Assembly (NCBI GenBank): GCA_039720395.1
Contig: CM077826.1
Coordinates: forward strand, 15,929,962 to 15,993,961
Length of the DNA: 64,000 bases
Direction: 5' to 3'
Source: Liquidambar formosana
Taxonomy: Eukaryota; Streptophyta; Magnoliopsida; Saxifragales; Altingiaceae
Below, one piece after another: positions 47,218 through 59,832 of this stretch. Within the stretch, counting starts at the first letter, position 1. Every line of letters starts with the position of its first letter. The notes below the pieces were generated by a model. That model did not search any database. It was given only the letters and a program-made list of their open reading frames with translations, and was not told where the DNA came from. The translations under genes and the position numbers were made by a program.

Positions 47218-50200
47218 TAGTTGGTGCACACGTCGTTGCATGTGAATTTTTTTGAGTTAAATTATTTTTTTAATAATGACAATAATATTTTAAATTTAAT
47301 AATTTTATTGTGCCTTTGCATAAAATGAAAGTACTTTGATCACTCAATCCTTTACTTCTTTTGATATGATTACTATTTTTTTTTTTTAAATTATCTTTCC
47401 CAAATCATAGTGCTTAAAATTATCTTTGAAACTTCATTATACATAGGTTCTTTAAAGGTTTTATGAAACTTTCAATGCTGAAACAAAAGGCTCTCTCTTT
47501 TATTCTTTGTCTCTTTCTCCAATCAAAACATATTTATGCTATAGTTGAAAGATTTAATAGCAAATTATTAGTACATTAGTCTTACAAAAATCAAAACCAA
47601 GACTTGCACGGCTTTGCAAACCCTATGGACATACCATCCTTTTTTTTATTTTTTTTTATTTTTTAATGATGTACTACAATCTACACCCTTCCCGTAGATT
47701 CATGCTACAGAAGCTAACTCAAGTTCCTAATAAGGCCTACACTATCACCTTTAAAAAATCTAGAATTTATGGGATTGGGAGGTTTTCATTTCATTTATGA
47801 GTAAAGTAGTCTTCGATATATATGTATTGGAAAAACATAGGAGAAAACAGATACTTCACGTGGGATCGAAACCAAGACTTACGCAAATCCAGAACTTCTA
47901 TTGGTCTTTGATTAAAATAATAATATTCCTAATATGTACATGTTTAGGATTTTTTTTTTCTTTTAAAAATCTGGTATTTATGGGATCAGAATGTTCTCAT
48001 TTTATTTATGACTAAATTAGTTTTTGATGATTTTTTTTACTTATTTGGGAAACGATAGAAGAACACACATAGCCTACGTAGGGTCTAAAACTAAAGATTT
48101 CTTCAAACATTAAAGCGATAGATTAATAAACTCAAAGACCATTGATTTTTCATTAAAAAATAATACTCCCTCCGTCCTGTAAAGATAGGCTATGTTTGAC
48201 AAAACATGGAGTTTAAGAAAATGTAATCATTATATTGACTTGTCATTGATTAAGTTCCATTTTTCCAAAAACACCATTATATTTTTTTATTGGGTTTTGT
48301 GTTGAAAGTAAAAATTGAAATAACGAAGGGTATAAGAAACTTAAAAAAAATATGACTTGATTTTTTAAAGTGACCAAATATTTTGGGACCAAAAAAGTTA
48401 AAAATTTGGCTTACCTCATTGGGACTGAGGGAGTACTTGTTTTTATGTATCGCCTTGGCAAGTTGGCATCATGACTTTACTCCATGATGTTAAATTTTTC
48501 TAACAGTTTCTAACCTAGTTGAATCTAGATGGCTATGATGAGGAGATGACTTTTTGGTCATCGCCTCCAAATATAATGCCAAATAAAATTTGTTTGTCAA
48601 CTTATTAAATATTAACTATCAACATGGTACAAATTGACTGCCAATATCTTTTGTTTAGTACTACATTTGGAAGTGATAACTAAAATGTAATTTAGCTGGC
48701 TTTCTTTTCTGCCTTGCCCTTCATGTCCCATTATCTGTTTTTTCCCAGCAACTTTTTCTCACATTAGAAATTCAGAACCATTTTCTATCTCTCTCTATCT
48801 CTCTCTCTCTTCCCCATATTATCACAGATCTAGATCAGATCAGGTGATCCTAGCTTTGTTATCACTTAGCCCCCCTTTTTCTCTCTCCACGTCATCGATC
48901 TCCATTTGCTACAATAATCCATTTGGGTAAACCTATTATCTCTGTCTCTCTCGCACACACCCTTATCAGGTGGTGTGTTTCTTTCTCTAGCTAGTTTCTC
49001 ACTCATTCTCTGTTTATTTTTCCTTTTTTTCTTTTACCTCATTCTCTATGTATTTGTTTTGATTGCAAATTTGTAATCCGTTCTCTCTAACTTTCTCTCA
49101 TTCTATTTCTTTATCAGTCTCTCACCCATTTTTATTCTCTCTCTCTCTTTCTCTCTCTCACCATCATCTGGCTGTGAATCGCATGTTTGGGTCTATGCTT
49201 TCAATGATTGCCGATTGGTTTCCTTAATGGTCTGCCTATATAGTTTGGATCCTCGTCGGTTGGTTTCCTTGATGGTCTTTGGGTTGACAATTGCAAGATC
49301 TATGGGTCTTGATCGCCACTGATCAATGTTGCACCAATAGATGTCATCAATCTATAGGTTTTTATCTAAGGTATGTCCGGTACATTTTTCTCAAATTACC
49401 ATTATTTAAAATAAAATAAAAAAACTATGATTTGATTTCGATATACATACATCTATATATATATATATATATATATTTTCTTCGTCGATGCGTGGTGGAT
49501 CACTGCTTGTGGTTTTATTTTTTTGGGCCTGTACATTTTTTTATTTATTTTATTTTTTTTATAAATGATTTTGAACTTTTTTTGGGGGGGGGGGGGGTTG
49601 TGATCTAAGTTATTTTCTTTTCTTTTTGTTCATTTTGGTTTTGTCTAGTTTAGTTTAGTTTGGTATTTTGGGTTTACAGGTAGATATTGCAAAGTTTCAT
49701 GAACCTCACGATTTGATAGGGACTTTTTTTGGTGGTTCAGTAGACCTTCCCTTTTTATTTTCCATTTTTCTTGTGCATTTATTAATGGTTTTTTTTTTTT
49801 TTGGGGGGGGGGGGGGTTTGTTTTGTCTTTGTTCAAGCCTGCTTCTTTTTTAATTTTCCTTCAATTGAATCGTCTTTGATTCTCTTCTTTTTGTTGGTAA
49901 TTTGACTTGATTGTTTTCAAAAATCAAAGATTATACATGAATTCTCAACAAAATATGAAAATTATGCAACATCATCAATTTAAAAGTTCAATAATGCCAT
50001 TCAAGTTTTTAAAACTTTATGTGAATCCTTAGAAAATAATCAAAGATTATATGTGCTATTTAAAACTTTACTTATGCAATTCAAGTTTTTTATTTTTTAT
50101 TTTTTATTTATGGCCTCTTAATCTGGGTTTTCATTTGTTTTTGTTCAAGCATGCATCTTTTTATTTCATTCAACTGATTCATCTTTGATTCTCTTCTTTT

Positions 50201-50708
50201 TCTTGCTAATTTTGCAATTCAAATAGAGATTTAAAAGTCCAATCATGCAATGCAAGCAGAGATTTAAATGTTTATGCAGACAGAGATTTAAATGTTTAAA
50301 CATAATTTGTATATATGAGTCAAGTTTATTGAAAACTACATACCAGACAAAGCACCAGAAGAAAGAGACGCAATGAAGGCATATAGAGACACAGAAGAAG
50401 GAAATAGTAGTTGTTCTTTCCTGTGTTAGGGTTTTATGATTTTTATAATGTGTTTCTATTTGTATTTATATGTTAACATTGTTAGGGTTTTATGAATTAT
50501 AGTTTCTGTTTCCTTAGAATTCCTATTTGGGTTTGGTTTTATTTAATTATTATATGAATTATAGTTTCCTTAGAATTCTTATTAAGGTATGTGTTTTATA
50601 TTGCTATATTTCCTATATATGCAAAATGGTAGTTGCGTGTTTAAAAATTAAAATAAGGGTATATTAGTCAATCAAAAGTTTTTCTCACATTCATTTTTTT
50701 ATAGGTAG

Positions 50709-50712
<4 letters not shown>
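47217..50712. mobile_element. CTAGTTGGTGCAC...ATAGGTAGTAT element, member 2
   Basis: Starts CTAGTTGGTGCACACGTCG after a (TA)n tract and ends ATAGGTAGTATG in another (TA)n tract. The 3' part matches member 1. The 3.5-kb body includes a Stowaway MITE and a CT-rich stretch (48790-49165) that looks like a gene leader, but no frame with a known domain. Poly-G tracts occur at 49585-49598 and 49803-49816. Confidence 0.45.
48166..48433. mobile_element. Stowaway-like MITE (Tc1/mariner)
   Basis: A 268-bp element with ends CTCCCTCCGTCC and, inverted, CTCCCTCAGTCC, flanked by TA dinucleotides. This is the classic Stowaway signature. No coding sequence. Confidence 0.9.

Positions 50713-50752
<40 letters not shown>
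50711..50752. repeat. (TA)n microsatellite at the end of element member 2
   Basis: About 20 TA units directly after ATAGGTAGTATG. Confidence 0.85.
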
Positions 50753-50756
<4 letters not shown>

Positions 50757-53151
50757 TCAATAGTAGAGAAGTTGAGGCTCTTACCTCACTAAGAGAGCTC
50801 CACAAGCTCAGCTAGAATTCTCCGCAAGACCACTCTCTTTCTCCTCTATTCTCTCTTAGTTTCTCTCTTTCTGTGCTGCTCTTTCTCTAACTCTTTGTCT
50901 TGAGTCCCTCTATATATATAAACACACATTCGAACCAGAAAACAAATGGGAAAAGAGATGGAGTCAAAGTGGGTAGGTGCGGCTGAAGGATGGATTGTTA
51001 GAATCCTATTAGTATAGGATTTTAATTGCTGAAGAAAAACAGGGCTGAGGTATTTTTGGGTTGCAGGTGTTAGGAAGAAAATTGAGTAGGGGGGTTTTAG
51101 GCTGGCAGACTAGGGAAGAAAAATGGGGTAAGTCTGCGCATATTCATCCATATGGGTTGTTCTCTGGTGTAGTTGGGTGCATATATTTATGGTATACATG
51201 CCTAAGTTATGGTGAAGTTGCACACATAGGATCAAAATAAATATAATTAATATATATATATATATATATATATATGGAAAATGCTAAATGGAACGATTTT
51301 GGGGGACGAAATTGTGAGACGAAGGATGTTTGAAAGCAACGTTTGTTTCCGTGCAAAAAAGCCAGCACCCCATTTGGATTCTGATTTGATTTTGGTAATC
51401 ACAACTGTTTCCAAAATTTTAGGGATTTATTCCCCTAATCGCTCCTAAACCACCCCCAATTGAATATTTTGATTCCCATTCCAAATATGAGTTTATTACC
51501 TATTTCATTGTATCTCCATCACTATAGATTGCTGCTATATTTTTTTTGATGGTTTTGGTCGCAGATTTATGAACGGCTTTGTTGAGACGATTGCAATGCG
51601 CGATCTATATGCCTTGCCTAAAGATTGAAGAAAGGCCTTTACATTGCCTTCCGAATGAGCCATTCACCACGGAGCTTGGGAAACTTCAGAAAGGGCTGGC
51701 AAAGAGCTAGAAAGCTCAACATCTGGCTACAGAAAGACACATCCATTTCATAAAGCTCAAACTTTTCAATGATGCGGGTGGCAGTAGGATGTCCTCAATC
51801 CCTTTGATGAATCCCATCCTTTATTCTAAGGGGTCAAGTTAAGGTTGCTTTAGAGCTACATAGAAGCCGAAAGGGAAGGAATTGAAAGAGTGATTGACTA
51901 ATCGAAAGGCATATCTCTTACTCTAGTTAGGTCTTTTGTGCTGTATGCGGCGTCCTTTACTAGCTTTTGGGGTTTCTTTTGGTTTTTGTGTTATATATTT
52001 ATCTTGTTCCATTTTAGTTATGAAAATGAAGTTCTTACCTCTTATAAATAAAAAAAATACTAAATTTAGTTTTTATGATTCTTGGTAGTTGAGTTATTTG
52101 TATTCGGCATGTAGTCGTTCTATATATGAAGAAGTGTATTATGTTTTTTTCGGAGCTGAAATACCAATTGATTCAAATCTAGTTGCATTGTTTTTTGTGT
52201 GATAAACTGCACATATAAATCACAATATAGTTAATGTGCATTTAACTAGATGCTGAGAAGTGTTAATTGGGTTTTTATTCACTGTTGTTGTGTATAAACT
52301 ACACATAGAAATTAAATCATAACCTAGTTAGAGTGCACTTAACTAGATATTGAGAAATGTCAACTTTGCTTTTATACACTTCAAATTTCAAAATATGGAC
52401 GACAACTACAATTCTAACTTTGTGGCCAATACACAGGGTTCCGAAGGTGTTGGCACCTAAAGAGATCCCAAGGTACCTTCCCAAATGAACTCTTAATTTT
52501 ATATTCATTGTATTACGTACGTGGTTCATTCAAAATGAGGGTAGTCACTGGATAGACTTATTTATGATATGCATTTAACTGATGTGTTTTATTATTAGAT
52601 GATGGACGGGCAAGCTGTAAGCAAACTTGTTGATGGTTTGGATGTACCTAAAGAGTGTGAAGAGTGTGTTTTATTATATGCATTTTCCACGTACACGTGT
52701 TTAATAGGGCGCCACTTAGTGGAGACAAACACTCATTCTTTGTCTTTGAAGTTTTCATATCCTTTGTGGCCTTTTCTCTAGACCATGATCCATGATGGTT
52801 CAAAAATGTGTGTACACTTTTTCATAGAAAACATTGTAGTCCTCTTTTGTCATTCTATCAGTAACCTGTTCGTCATCTGCTCAATACCTCATCATTTGCA
52901 ACATGATAACGCTATAATCAATGTTGTACAACTTTTAAAAAAAATTCGAATTAAAAATTTGTGAAGTAGGTCGGTTTTCTAATTAGATCATAGTTAACTA
53001 GATCGTACCACACAAACTAGTTATCATAACTATATGGCCCAATTTATGGAAATGGACGCAACTCATCAAAGCCTTACACCCTAATCTAGTTGGATGAGAC
53101 AACTCAACTAGATAGTATCACCACATAACCCAACTAGATTTCAGTTTCCAA

Positions 53152-53186
<35 letters not shown>

Positions 53187-54479
53187 CTACCCAACTTGTG
53201 TTGGCTTTAAATCCAGATATGTCAACTAGATAGTATCACAACCTTACAAGCTTCAAACTCGGCTTTATACAATAATTTCAAGGAAAAAAAATCACATCTT
53301 AACTAGTTTCATATCACTACCTTCACAACCTTGAAACTAAACTTTACAAATAATCTGGAAGGGGGGAAAAAAATACAAACAAACAAACAAACACATGTCC
53401 CAACTAGATTACACCTTACAAAGCAAAAAAAAAAAAGGAAAAAAAAAATACTACCCAACTTATTCTGGCTTCAAATCTAGATACCTCAACTAGATATATA
53501 GTATCACAACCTTACAAACTTCAAACTCATCTTTACATAATAAACACAATCTTATTGACAATCTCATAAATAAGTCATTCCACAATTACAGGGATTCACC
53601 CCCAAACCGTTAATGATTATTTTGGGTTTTAGATTTTGTTCTGATCATAACCAAAACATACAGCAGTCTTCTTCTCGATCTCTTGGTTGTCAACAGAGAC
53701 AATGACTACTCATACTTACAATTCGGGCATTTGTTGCGAGTTAATTTTCACAACATACAGCGGTCCTCTTCTCTCTTGGGTGTATAGCCCTTGTTGTCCC
53801 CAACGCTTCTCAATATATTACTTCTATTTATTAGGATCATTTTAGTATTTCATGTTGTGTTGGAAAATTGTGAACAATTTCAGAAAAAATTTCTTACCAC
53901 TTGGTTGGCATGTCCAGCAACATCGGTTGTGTTTCGAGTATGGGGGCACAAGGAGTTGAAGAAAAACCATTTTTTCACATATGCCTCGTACACAAGCAGC
54001 ATAAAGTGATGATCTGCTACAATCGGGAAGAACACATAGTGGAACAATATTGCAGGCTAATATTGCTATCCACCAAAAGCTTCCTTATATCATCAGATTT
54101 GGAGTTTTGGATACATGCCTGTTTGGTCCTTTTTTTTTTTTTTTTTTTTTTTTTGGGTGCTAATTAGTTGTTACACTAAATAAAAAAAACAAAGATATGC
54201 GAAACAGTTGTGTTTAATTTGAAGGTATTTTACCAACATCAAGCTTCAAAAGAAAAAGCATGGTTTGTCACACTTTCTATATTGTTCATCCATCTACTTA
54301 TCCAGAATCTCCATATATGAATCCATCACCTAATGTGTGTAGTTCATGGCATTAATAGATTTCCACACCCACAATAGCAATTACATGTATGTTAATAACA
54401 TAACTGATATTAAACTATAAAAGTTAGGATGTGTAGTTGTGTTTTCTTACCGAACTAGTTATACTCCTGTAACATACAA
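50753..54479. other. Interior of the large element: no gene; local duplications
   Basis: No recognisable protein. A short direct duplication is visible at about 52240-52370 (TTAACTAGATRYTGAGAARTG units) and another at about 53150-53540 (ACTACCCAACTT... and TCACAACCTTACAARCTTC units). A possible LINE-like 3' end lies at about 51950-52060 (AAGTTCTTACCTCTTATAA followed by A-rich sequence). A (TA)n tract is at about 51250-51275. Confidence 0.4.
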
Positions 54480-55155
54480 TTTTCTAATTTAGTGCGGGAA
54501 AGAACCTAACTAGTTATGTTTAACTAGAATGCAAATAAGTGTGCGATATTGAGTTTCTAGTTGAGTTGAGGAAAGAACCCAACTAGATATGTTTACTTAG
54601 AACGCAAAATAAGTATGCAATACCGATTTTCTGGTTGAGTTGAGGGAAAGAACCTAACTACATATGTTTAACTAGATATGATATACAGAAAAGCTAATTT
54701 TAGAGGATACAATTTACCAAAAAGAGTATCATTAAGGCTGCTGAAGTATGCAAACAAACAAGGTAACATAAATTGAAGTTATAACAGGGTATTTAACTAG
54801 AATGCAAATTAACTATGCAATGCTAAGTTTCTAGTTGGGTTTAAGGGAAGAACCTAACTATATGTGTTTAACAAGAATGCGAACTAACCATCCAGTACCA
54901 ATTTTCTAATTAATTTGAGTGAAGAACCTAACTACATATGTTTAACTAGATATGATATAAAGACAAACAAATATTGGAGGATACAATTACCAAAAAGAGT
55001 ATCATCAAGGTTACTGAATTATGCAATCGTACAACGTAACAGAATTTGAAGATAATGACAAGGTATTTAACTTGAATGCAAAAAAAAAGTTTGCCATAGA
55101 TTTTCTAGTTGAGTTGAGGAAAGAACATAACTACATATGTTTAACTAGATATTTC
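54480..55155. repeat. Degenerate tandem repeat with AACTAGAT/CTAGTT motifs
   Basis: A subunit of about 73 bp recurs (TTTCTAGTTGAGTTGAGG, then GAACCTAACTA, then ATGTTTAACTAGA, then ATGCAA). Three subunits lie at about 54488-54700. A longer block including GGATACAATTTACCAAAAAG then repeats near 54975, giving a higher-order unit of about 300 bp. Divergence between subunits is high. Confidence 0.65.
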
Positions 55156-56265
55156 GTTGTTTTCTTTTTCCACTTGCCTGTTTGATTGCCATCACAACAC
55201 AAGAAACAAAATGAAACTAGGATCTTATAACAAGTTGATGTTAGAATTGCAGTTTAAGACTCCTGGTGTTTCTATTTTTTTTCATTTTTTTTCTTCTGAG
55301 TTCTCTACAATATATGTTAAAGGAGTCATCAGTAAAAGGAGTCAAGGCAAGTTGACGATGGAAATGGTGTTGGAAGATGATGCTATATGCTTAGGAGACA
55401 AAATCAAACTTTGATTTACTTAAGCTAACTTCACCTTTTTCAGAATTACAGGCAAGCATATTTTCCTTGAACTAAAATGTATGTGGATTCTGAGTCCACA
55501 ATATGTCCTCGGGAAAATTGGACGGATTTCCTCATCAGGTCCCAAATATATCCAATAAAAATTTCCTCAAACGGATTTCCACAATATAATGTATAGATAA
55601 CAAAAAAATTCCTCACATAATGTTTCTCAAATCAAATGTTGTAGACAATTTTTGGTCAAACCTCAACCGGAATTGGGGAAACACAATACAAATTTTTTGT
55701 CAAACCTCAAACGGCATAACTAGAAACTAGACAAACATGAAAATTTGACAAAGTTGTATGGATATTAGTCCACCATTATCAACTAGATCCCATTTTATGA
55801 AGAAAAAAAATGCAATCTTGAACCCCTAAAACCTATGTGCAAACCCTACTTTTCCCAGATACAAATCAACAAGGACTGAAAAATTAATGCTTTTAACCAA
55901 CAAAAAAATCATTGTCAAGCACACGATGCAAATTTTTTAGATTCATATGCACCATTTTTCTCTATTGTGTTCGGCTTCTTGGAACGACGATTTCTTCCTC
56001 TAAATATGGACGATTTCGGCTTCAAAGATCCTTTTTTCCACTTCATCTTCAATGGAATTTTACTCCAGAAGATTTCAGTTTGAATCCCTCAAAGAGTGTG
56101 CGAAGATTTCGTGCAATCTGATTTTTGGTTCTTCTTTGGGATCTGATTTCGTCCTAATTTGGGAAAGTGTGGATTCTTTCCTCTATTTGGCAGCTGAATT
56201 CAAAATAACAGGTCCTCCGTTAATTCGTCTTACGGTCGGCCCATGCGGGTCGGCCGTGTAGTAGC

Positions 56266-56270
<5 letters not shown>

Positions 56271-56298
<28 letters not shown>
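56271..56298. repeat. (TA)n microsatellite near the right end of the large element
   Basis: TA repeat 20 bp inside the right terminus. Confidence 0.85.
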
Positions 56299-56303
<5 letters not shown>

Positions 56304-57081
56304 AAATCAGGTCATCACATGTCTTCTATCAGACTTGATGAGAGCTTTTTGTAATTTTGGGTGGTAAGATGGACTTGTAGCGATCGTTATTTACCCTTAG
56401 GATATTATGCTGTATTAAATTTTAATGCCAAAGAAATTCTTATTCTGCAATGTCATGCTTTTCAATTATGGCATAAACATTTGCCGGGTACACTTGCAAA
56501 TATTCTGATATCCTTCATATCATTGGCAGCACATGGAGTTTCATTATGAGGAATCTATCCCTAGTTCTCCTGCCCTTCTGATGGCCAAATTTAAGGCGTG
56601 TATGCCTCGCTTTTAAAGGTCTGAATAGGTCTGAAGATGGAGAAGGGGTTAATCCTTCTACCTCTATCTCAGTGTGGACAATGTGGCAACATCCATATCT
56701 AACTGATTCCTTGCAGAAACACTTAGTGACAATCCACTGGTATGAATGTATGATTAATTCATTTGTTGGGTTGTTTCCTCCAATTTAATCAAAGGGTGAA
56801 CCTTGATAAATTTTCTATCTGAGGGAAGTAAAACAAGAGCATGTTAAAAGCTGCCATTTTTCTTGACATGGAAGTGTTCAAATTGTGAAATTTCAGACTT
56901 GCGTATGTCATCACTGTTATTGCTTCATGACTTTTGTTTTACACACCATATGTTGCATGGTTTACACTGCAGGCTATGGCTCATTTTTTTATTGCTTTAC
57001 GAAACACTTTTAATTGGTCTACTGTGATTATAACTCTAAATAAACTAAATGCTTGAAAAATTCATCTAAATTTCACACTAA

Positions 57082-57283
57082 GGCTCTATTTGGTTCAGGG
57101 ATTTTATCAAAGATAAAAAATAAAATATGAGGAATTGTACTTTTTCTTATTTGATTGCAATGAAAAATTGGTAGAAGAAGAATAATTGAAATAATTTTGA
57201 CCTGGTATGATTTTATCGTTTCTTTTCTTTTTCTTTCCGTTGCATTTTTTTTCCTTGGGAAAATCCACGAACTAAATAGAGGG
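57082..57283. mobile_element. Tourist-like MITE (PIF/Harbinger), private to U3
   Basis: A 202-bp element with ends GGCTCTATTTGGTTC and, inverted, CCCTCTATTTAGTTC, flanked by TAA on both sides (57079-57081 and 57284-57286). U1 and U2 show the empty site. The 3-bp TAA duplication is diagnostic of this superfamily. Confidence 0.88.
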
Positions 57284-58916
57284 TAAACGAAAAATGAAGG
57301 AATAACTGTTTTTGTTCTATCAAAAGGACAACTTCAAGGTCCTGTTTTTTATTTTATTTTTTTATTTTTTTATTTTTATTTTTTATTTTTCCCGAGTCTG
57401 ACAACTTCAAGGTCATTCCTGCTGAATGTGATTTGGATTTTACAATATTGCCTTGAGGCAGAGTTGTGAACTCCAATCTTGGGATTGACTTTCTTTCTTT
57501 GTTAATGTCCTCATCAGTGTGGGCAAGGGTATAATGGATATTGATAATTACGTAAACTCATCTAAGTTAACGGAAGAATTCTTACTTGCCAGGGAGCACA
57601 TGGAATTGGATTTGGTCTAGCTATGTCTCTTGGTGCAAATCTGGACTGCACATTTATAATTGGATTGATGGTTATTAGAAGTGATGGCCTTCCTTTAAGG
57701 TAAGATCTTACTGCAATCATATGGAAATGGTAGCTTTTCATTCTTTGAGACAATAAAAAACTCATGAGAACTAGTTGTCGTTCATTGAAGCTAGGATTTT
57801 TCACCCTGTCTGGTAAAAATAAGAACTTCATTCAAAACGTAGAGTTGGGATGAGAAAAAAACAAAATTTACCCCCGAGTCCTATCAAATATTAAATTAGG
57901 GGAGCAAAACCATTCTAGCTAGCTTCTAAGCCTCTTTGTTAGCTTGTCATGGTAGCTAAAGAATTTTTCACCACACTGAACTATTCATCTAATTCCTAAT
58001 ATAATCTATGATAGGAGCAGTCAGTGGCAAAACGCTTCTTCTCATCCCTAATCTGTTGGAGCAGCTGAATTGAATTTGTACAGAAGCACGCACGGCTCAT
58101 ATCATTCTCTTCTTCCTGAACACCAGAATTCTGATATGCTCAGGTTTCACATCTTTTTATGAGTAAGCAAATTTCATTAAATGGTAAGGAAAGGTGAAAA
58201 GCCCATGTACATGTGAGTTATACATCCAAAGCAAAACATAAAAACCAAAACAAACAAAACACGAGCAAAGGGAATTCCTTGAGAATTCCCTTTGGTGCAT
58301 CATGATGATGCTTTGTTTGGTTTTGTATTCCTTGAGAATTCGTAAAGCACTTCCTTTGTTAATATGTTAATGTAAGAAACTAGAATTGTTGGTAGACTTG
58401 TTTGGTTTCATAGATTTACTAATAAATTTAGGACTTTGGCAGTCTTATGTCTTTATTATTGACATCCTTCAGCGTCCAGGGAGAATATATAAGATCCTTC
58501 TGCTGTTTTGACGTAGCGGAAAACGTATGAAAGAAAAAGGGCACCGCCTTCTTCTTAGATAATACTCGAATCCATGAGCAAAAAGAAAAACAACTCGAAT
58601 CTACGAGTAAAGAGAAATAAATCTCAGCAAAGAAATTTTTTATTAATCAAAACATAACCTTACAATGAAAAGAAACAGCCTTTATATAGGCTGCAAAACC
58701 TAATTCGACTAGAATTATAACTCAAAAGTCCTAAATTTAATAAATAACCTTATTCAACTAGAACTATAAACTTAAGAAAGAAATAACTTAAATAAGGAAA
58801 AATACTAAATATTCCAAAAATAAAACTGCTCCCAACTATAGGTACGATTTGCTTGACCGTTGGTACAGTTATACGTAGAAAGCTATTTTGGCTTCTGATT
58901 GGTTTTAACTTCTGTC

Positions 58917-59801
58917 CTACATAAGTCTCCCCTCCCCTGCTTGAAAAGAACTCGCCCTCGAGTTCGTTGTATGAACTTGAAGTCTTCCATCCCAAACAAA
59001 AAAATACTTCGAGTGCTTCAATTTTTTCATTCTCCTTTGAAATTTGCACTCTAAAATATTTTTGACTCGAGCCAATGTCTCTATACCTTTCAATTGATTA
59101 ATGAGGTTGATCAAACAAGGACTGATAATAAAATTAAATTTCTCGACCCCAATAAAATTAATGTTTCTCAACCTGTAAATATGGAGAAGATCAATTGATA
59201 AATTAACAACTGGTCGCTGTGATTGGATCTCTCCTAAAATTTTGACAAATGAAATTTCGCAATCAATGGTCTCCCCCAAAGCTTCATGCTCAAAAATTAC
59301 TTCCTTTAGATCTTCAAACTTCTCACAATTTTCTTCCAATGCCGGTTGTACCTCATTAGAAGCGACAATTACCTCTGGTTCTTGTACTTCCACCACAATA
59401 CTCTCAATCTCTTTGACATCCGTCACGATCTCAACTTTGGATTTACTCATGAGTAGTAAAGATTCCCCCTCTACTTCATGAACTTCTAGAAAAACCTTTT
59501 CTTCAAAATTTGCATGAATTTCTTGTGAAAAATTATTTTCAATATCTAGATCACAAGCTCTCGGTGTATCAATGCATTCTTCAAATTCACAATTATATTT
59601 CTCATGATGATTATCAGGATTCAAAATATCTTTTTCTTCCATTTTAATTTCTTCATGAGCTACATGTTGCACCTCTTCTTTAACTTCAAAAGCATTAACT
59701 TTCTTGTCCGACCTTAACTGCACATCTTCTTTTGATGGTTGATTGCAGACACTCTCGGTATAATCTCGCAAATAATTAGTATGCCAATATTCTTGATCCA
59801 C
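58917..59801 (-). CDS. Acidic C-terminal-type protein of the LTR element, unknown function
   Basis: A 294-residue frame, Glu/Val-rich over residues about 20-200 and basic at the C terminus (FQRRMKKLKHSKYFFVWDG, then NSRASSFQAGEG). Similar C-terminal stretches occur near the 3' end of plant gypsy elements just before the polypurine tract. Here the frame runs through the tract and stops a few bases inside the 3' LTR. No catalytic motif. It may be a relic of an element-specific extra frame or of a deleted pol C terminus. Confidence 0.6.
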   Translation of the reverse strand: MDQEYWHTNYLRDYTESVCNQPSKEDVQLRSDKKVNAFEVKEEVQHVAHEEIKMEEKDILNPDNHHEKYNCEFEECIDTPRACDLDIENNFSQEIHANFEEKVFLEVHEVEGESLLLMSKSKVEIVTDVKEIESIVVEVQEPEVIVASNEVQPALEENCEKFEDLKEVIFEHEALGETIDCEISFVKILGEIQSQRPVVNLSIDLLHIYRLRNINFIGVEKFNFIISPCLINLINQLKGIETLARVKNILECKFQRRMKKLKHSKYFFVWDGRLQVHTTNSRASSFQAGEGRLM

Positions 59802-59832
59802 ATCAAATTCTTTATAATCAAAAAGAGAAAAT

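Larger units (their letters stand above)
41472..56319. mobile_element. 14.85-kb TG...CA element with 5-bp target duplication (probable solo LTR or LTR-derived element with nested insertions)
   Basis: Begins TGTCACGCCCGACTCGG and ends CAGGTCATCACA. It is flanked by TGTCT (41467-41471 and 56320-56324), and sister units show the uninterrupted site. TG...CA ends, a TGTCACGCCC start and a 5-bp duplication fit a Ty3/gypsy-type LTR. No second LTR, primer-binding site, gag or pol was found, so a solo LTR enlarged by later insertions, or a large coding-free LTR derivative, is likely. Inside are a Mutator-like long-TIR element, two members of a (TA)n-flanked family, a Stowaway MITE and tandem repeats. 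Segments 41640-43988, 50753-54480 and 55160-56270 hold nothing else I recognise. Confidence 0.65.

Noticed and set aside
59242..59481. Plus-strand Ser/Thr-rich frame
   Set aside because: Shadow of the acidic Glu/Val-rich frame on the minus strand of the LTR element.
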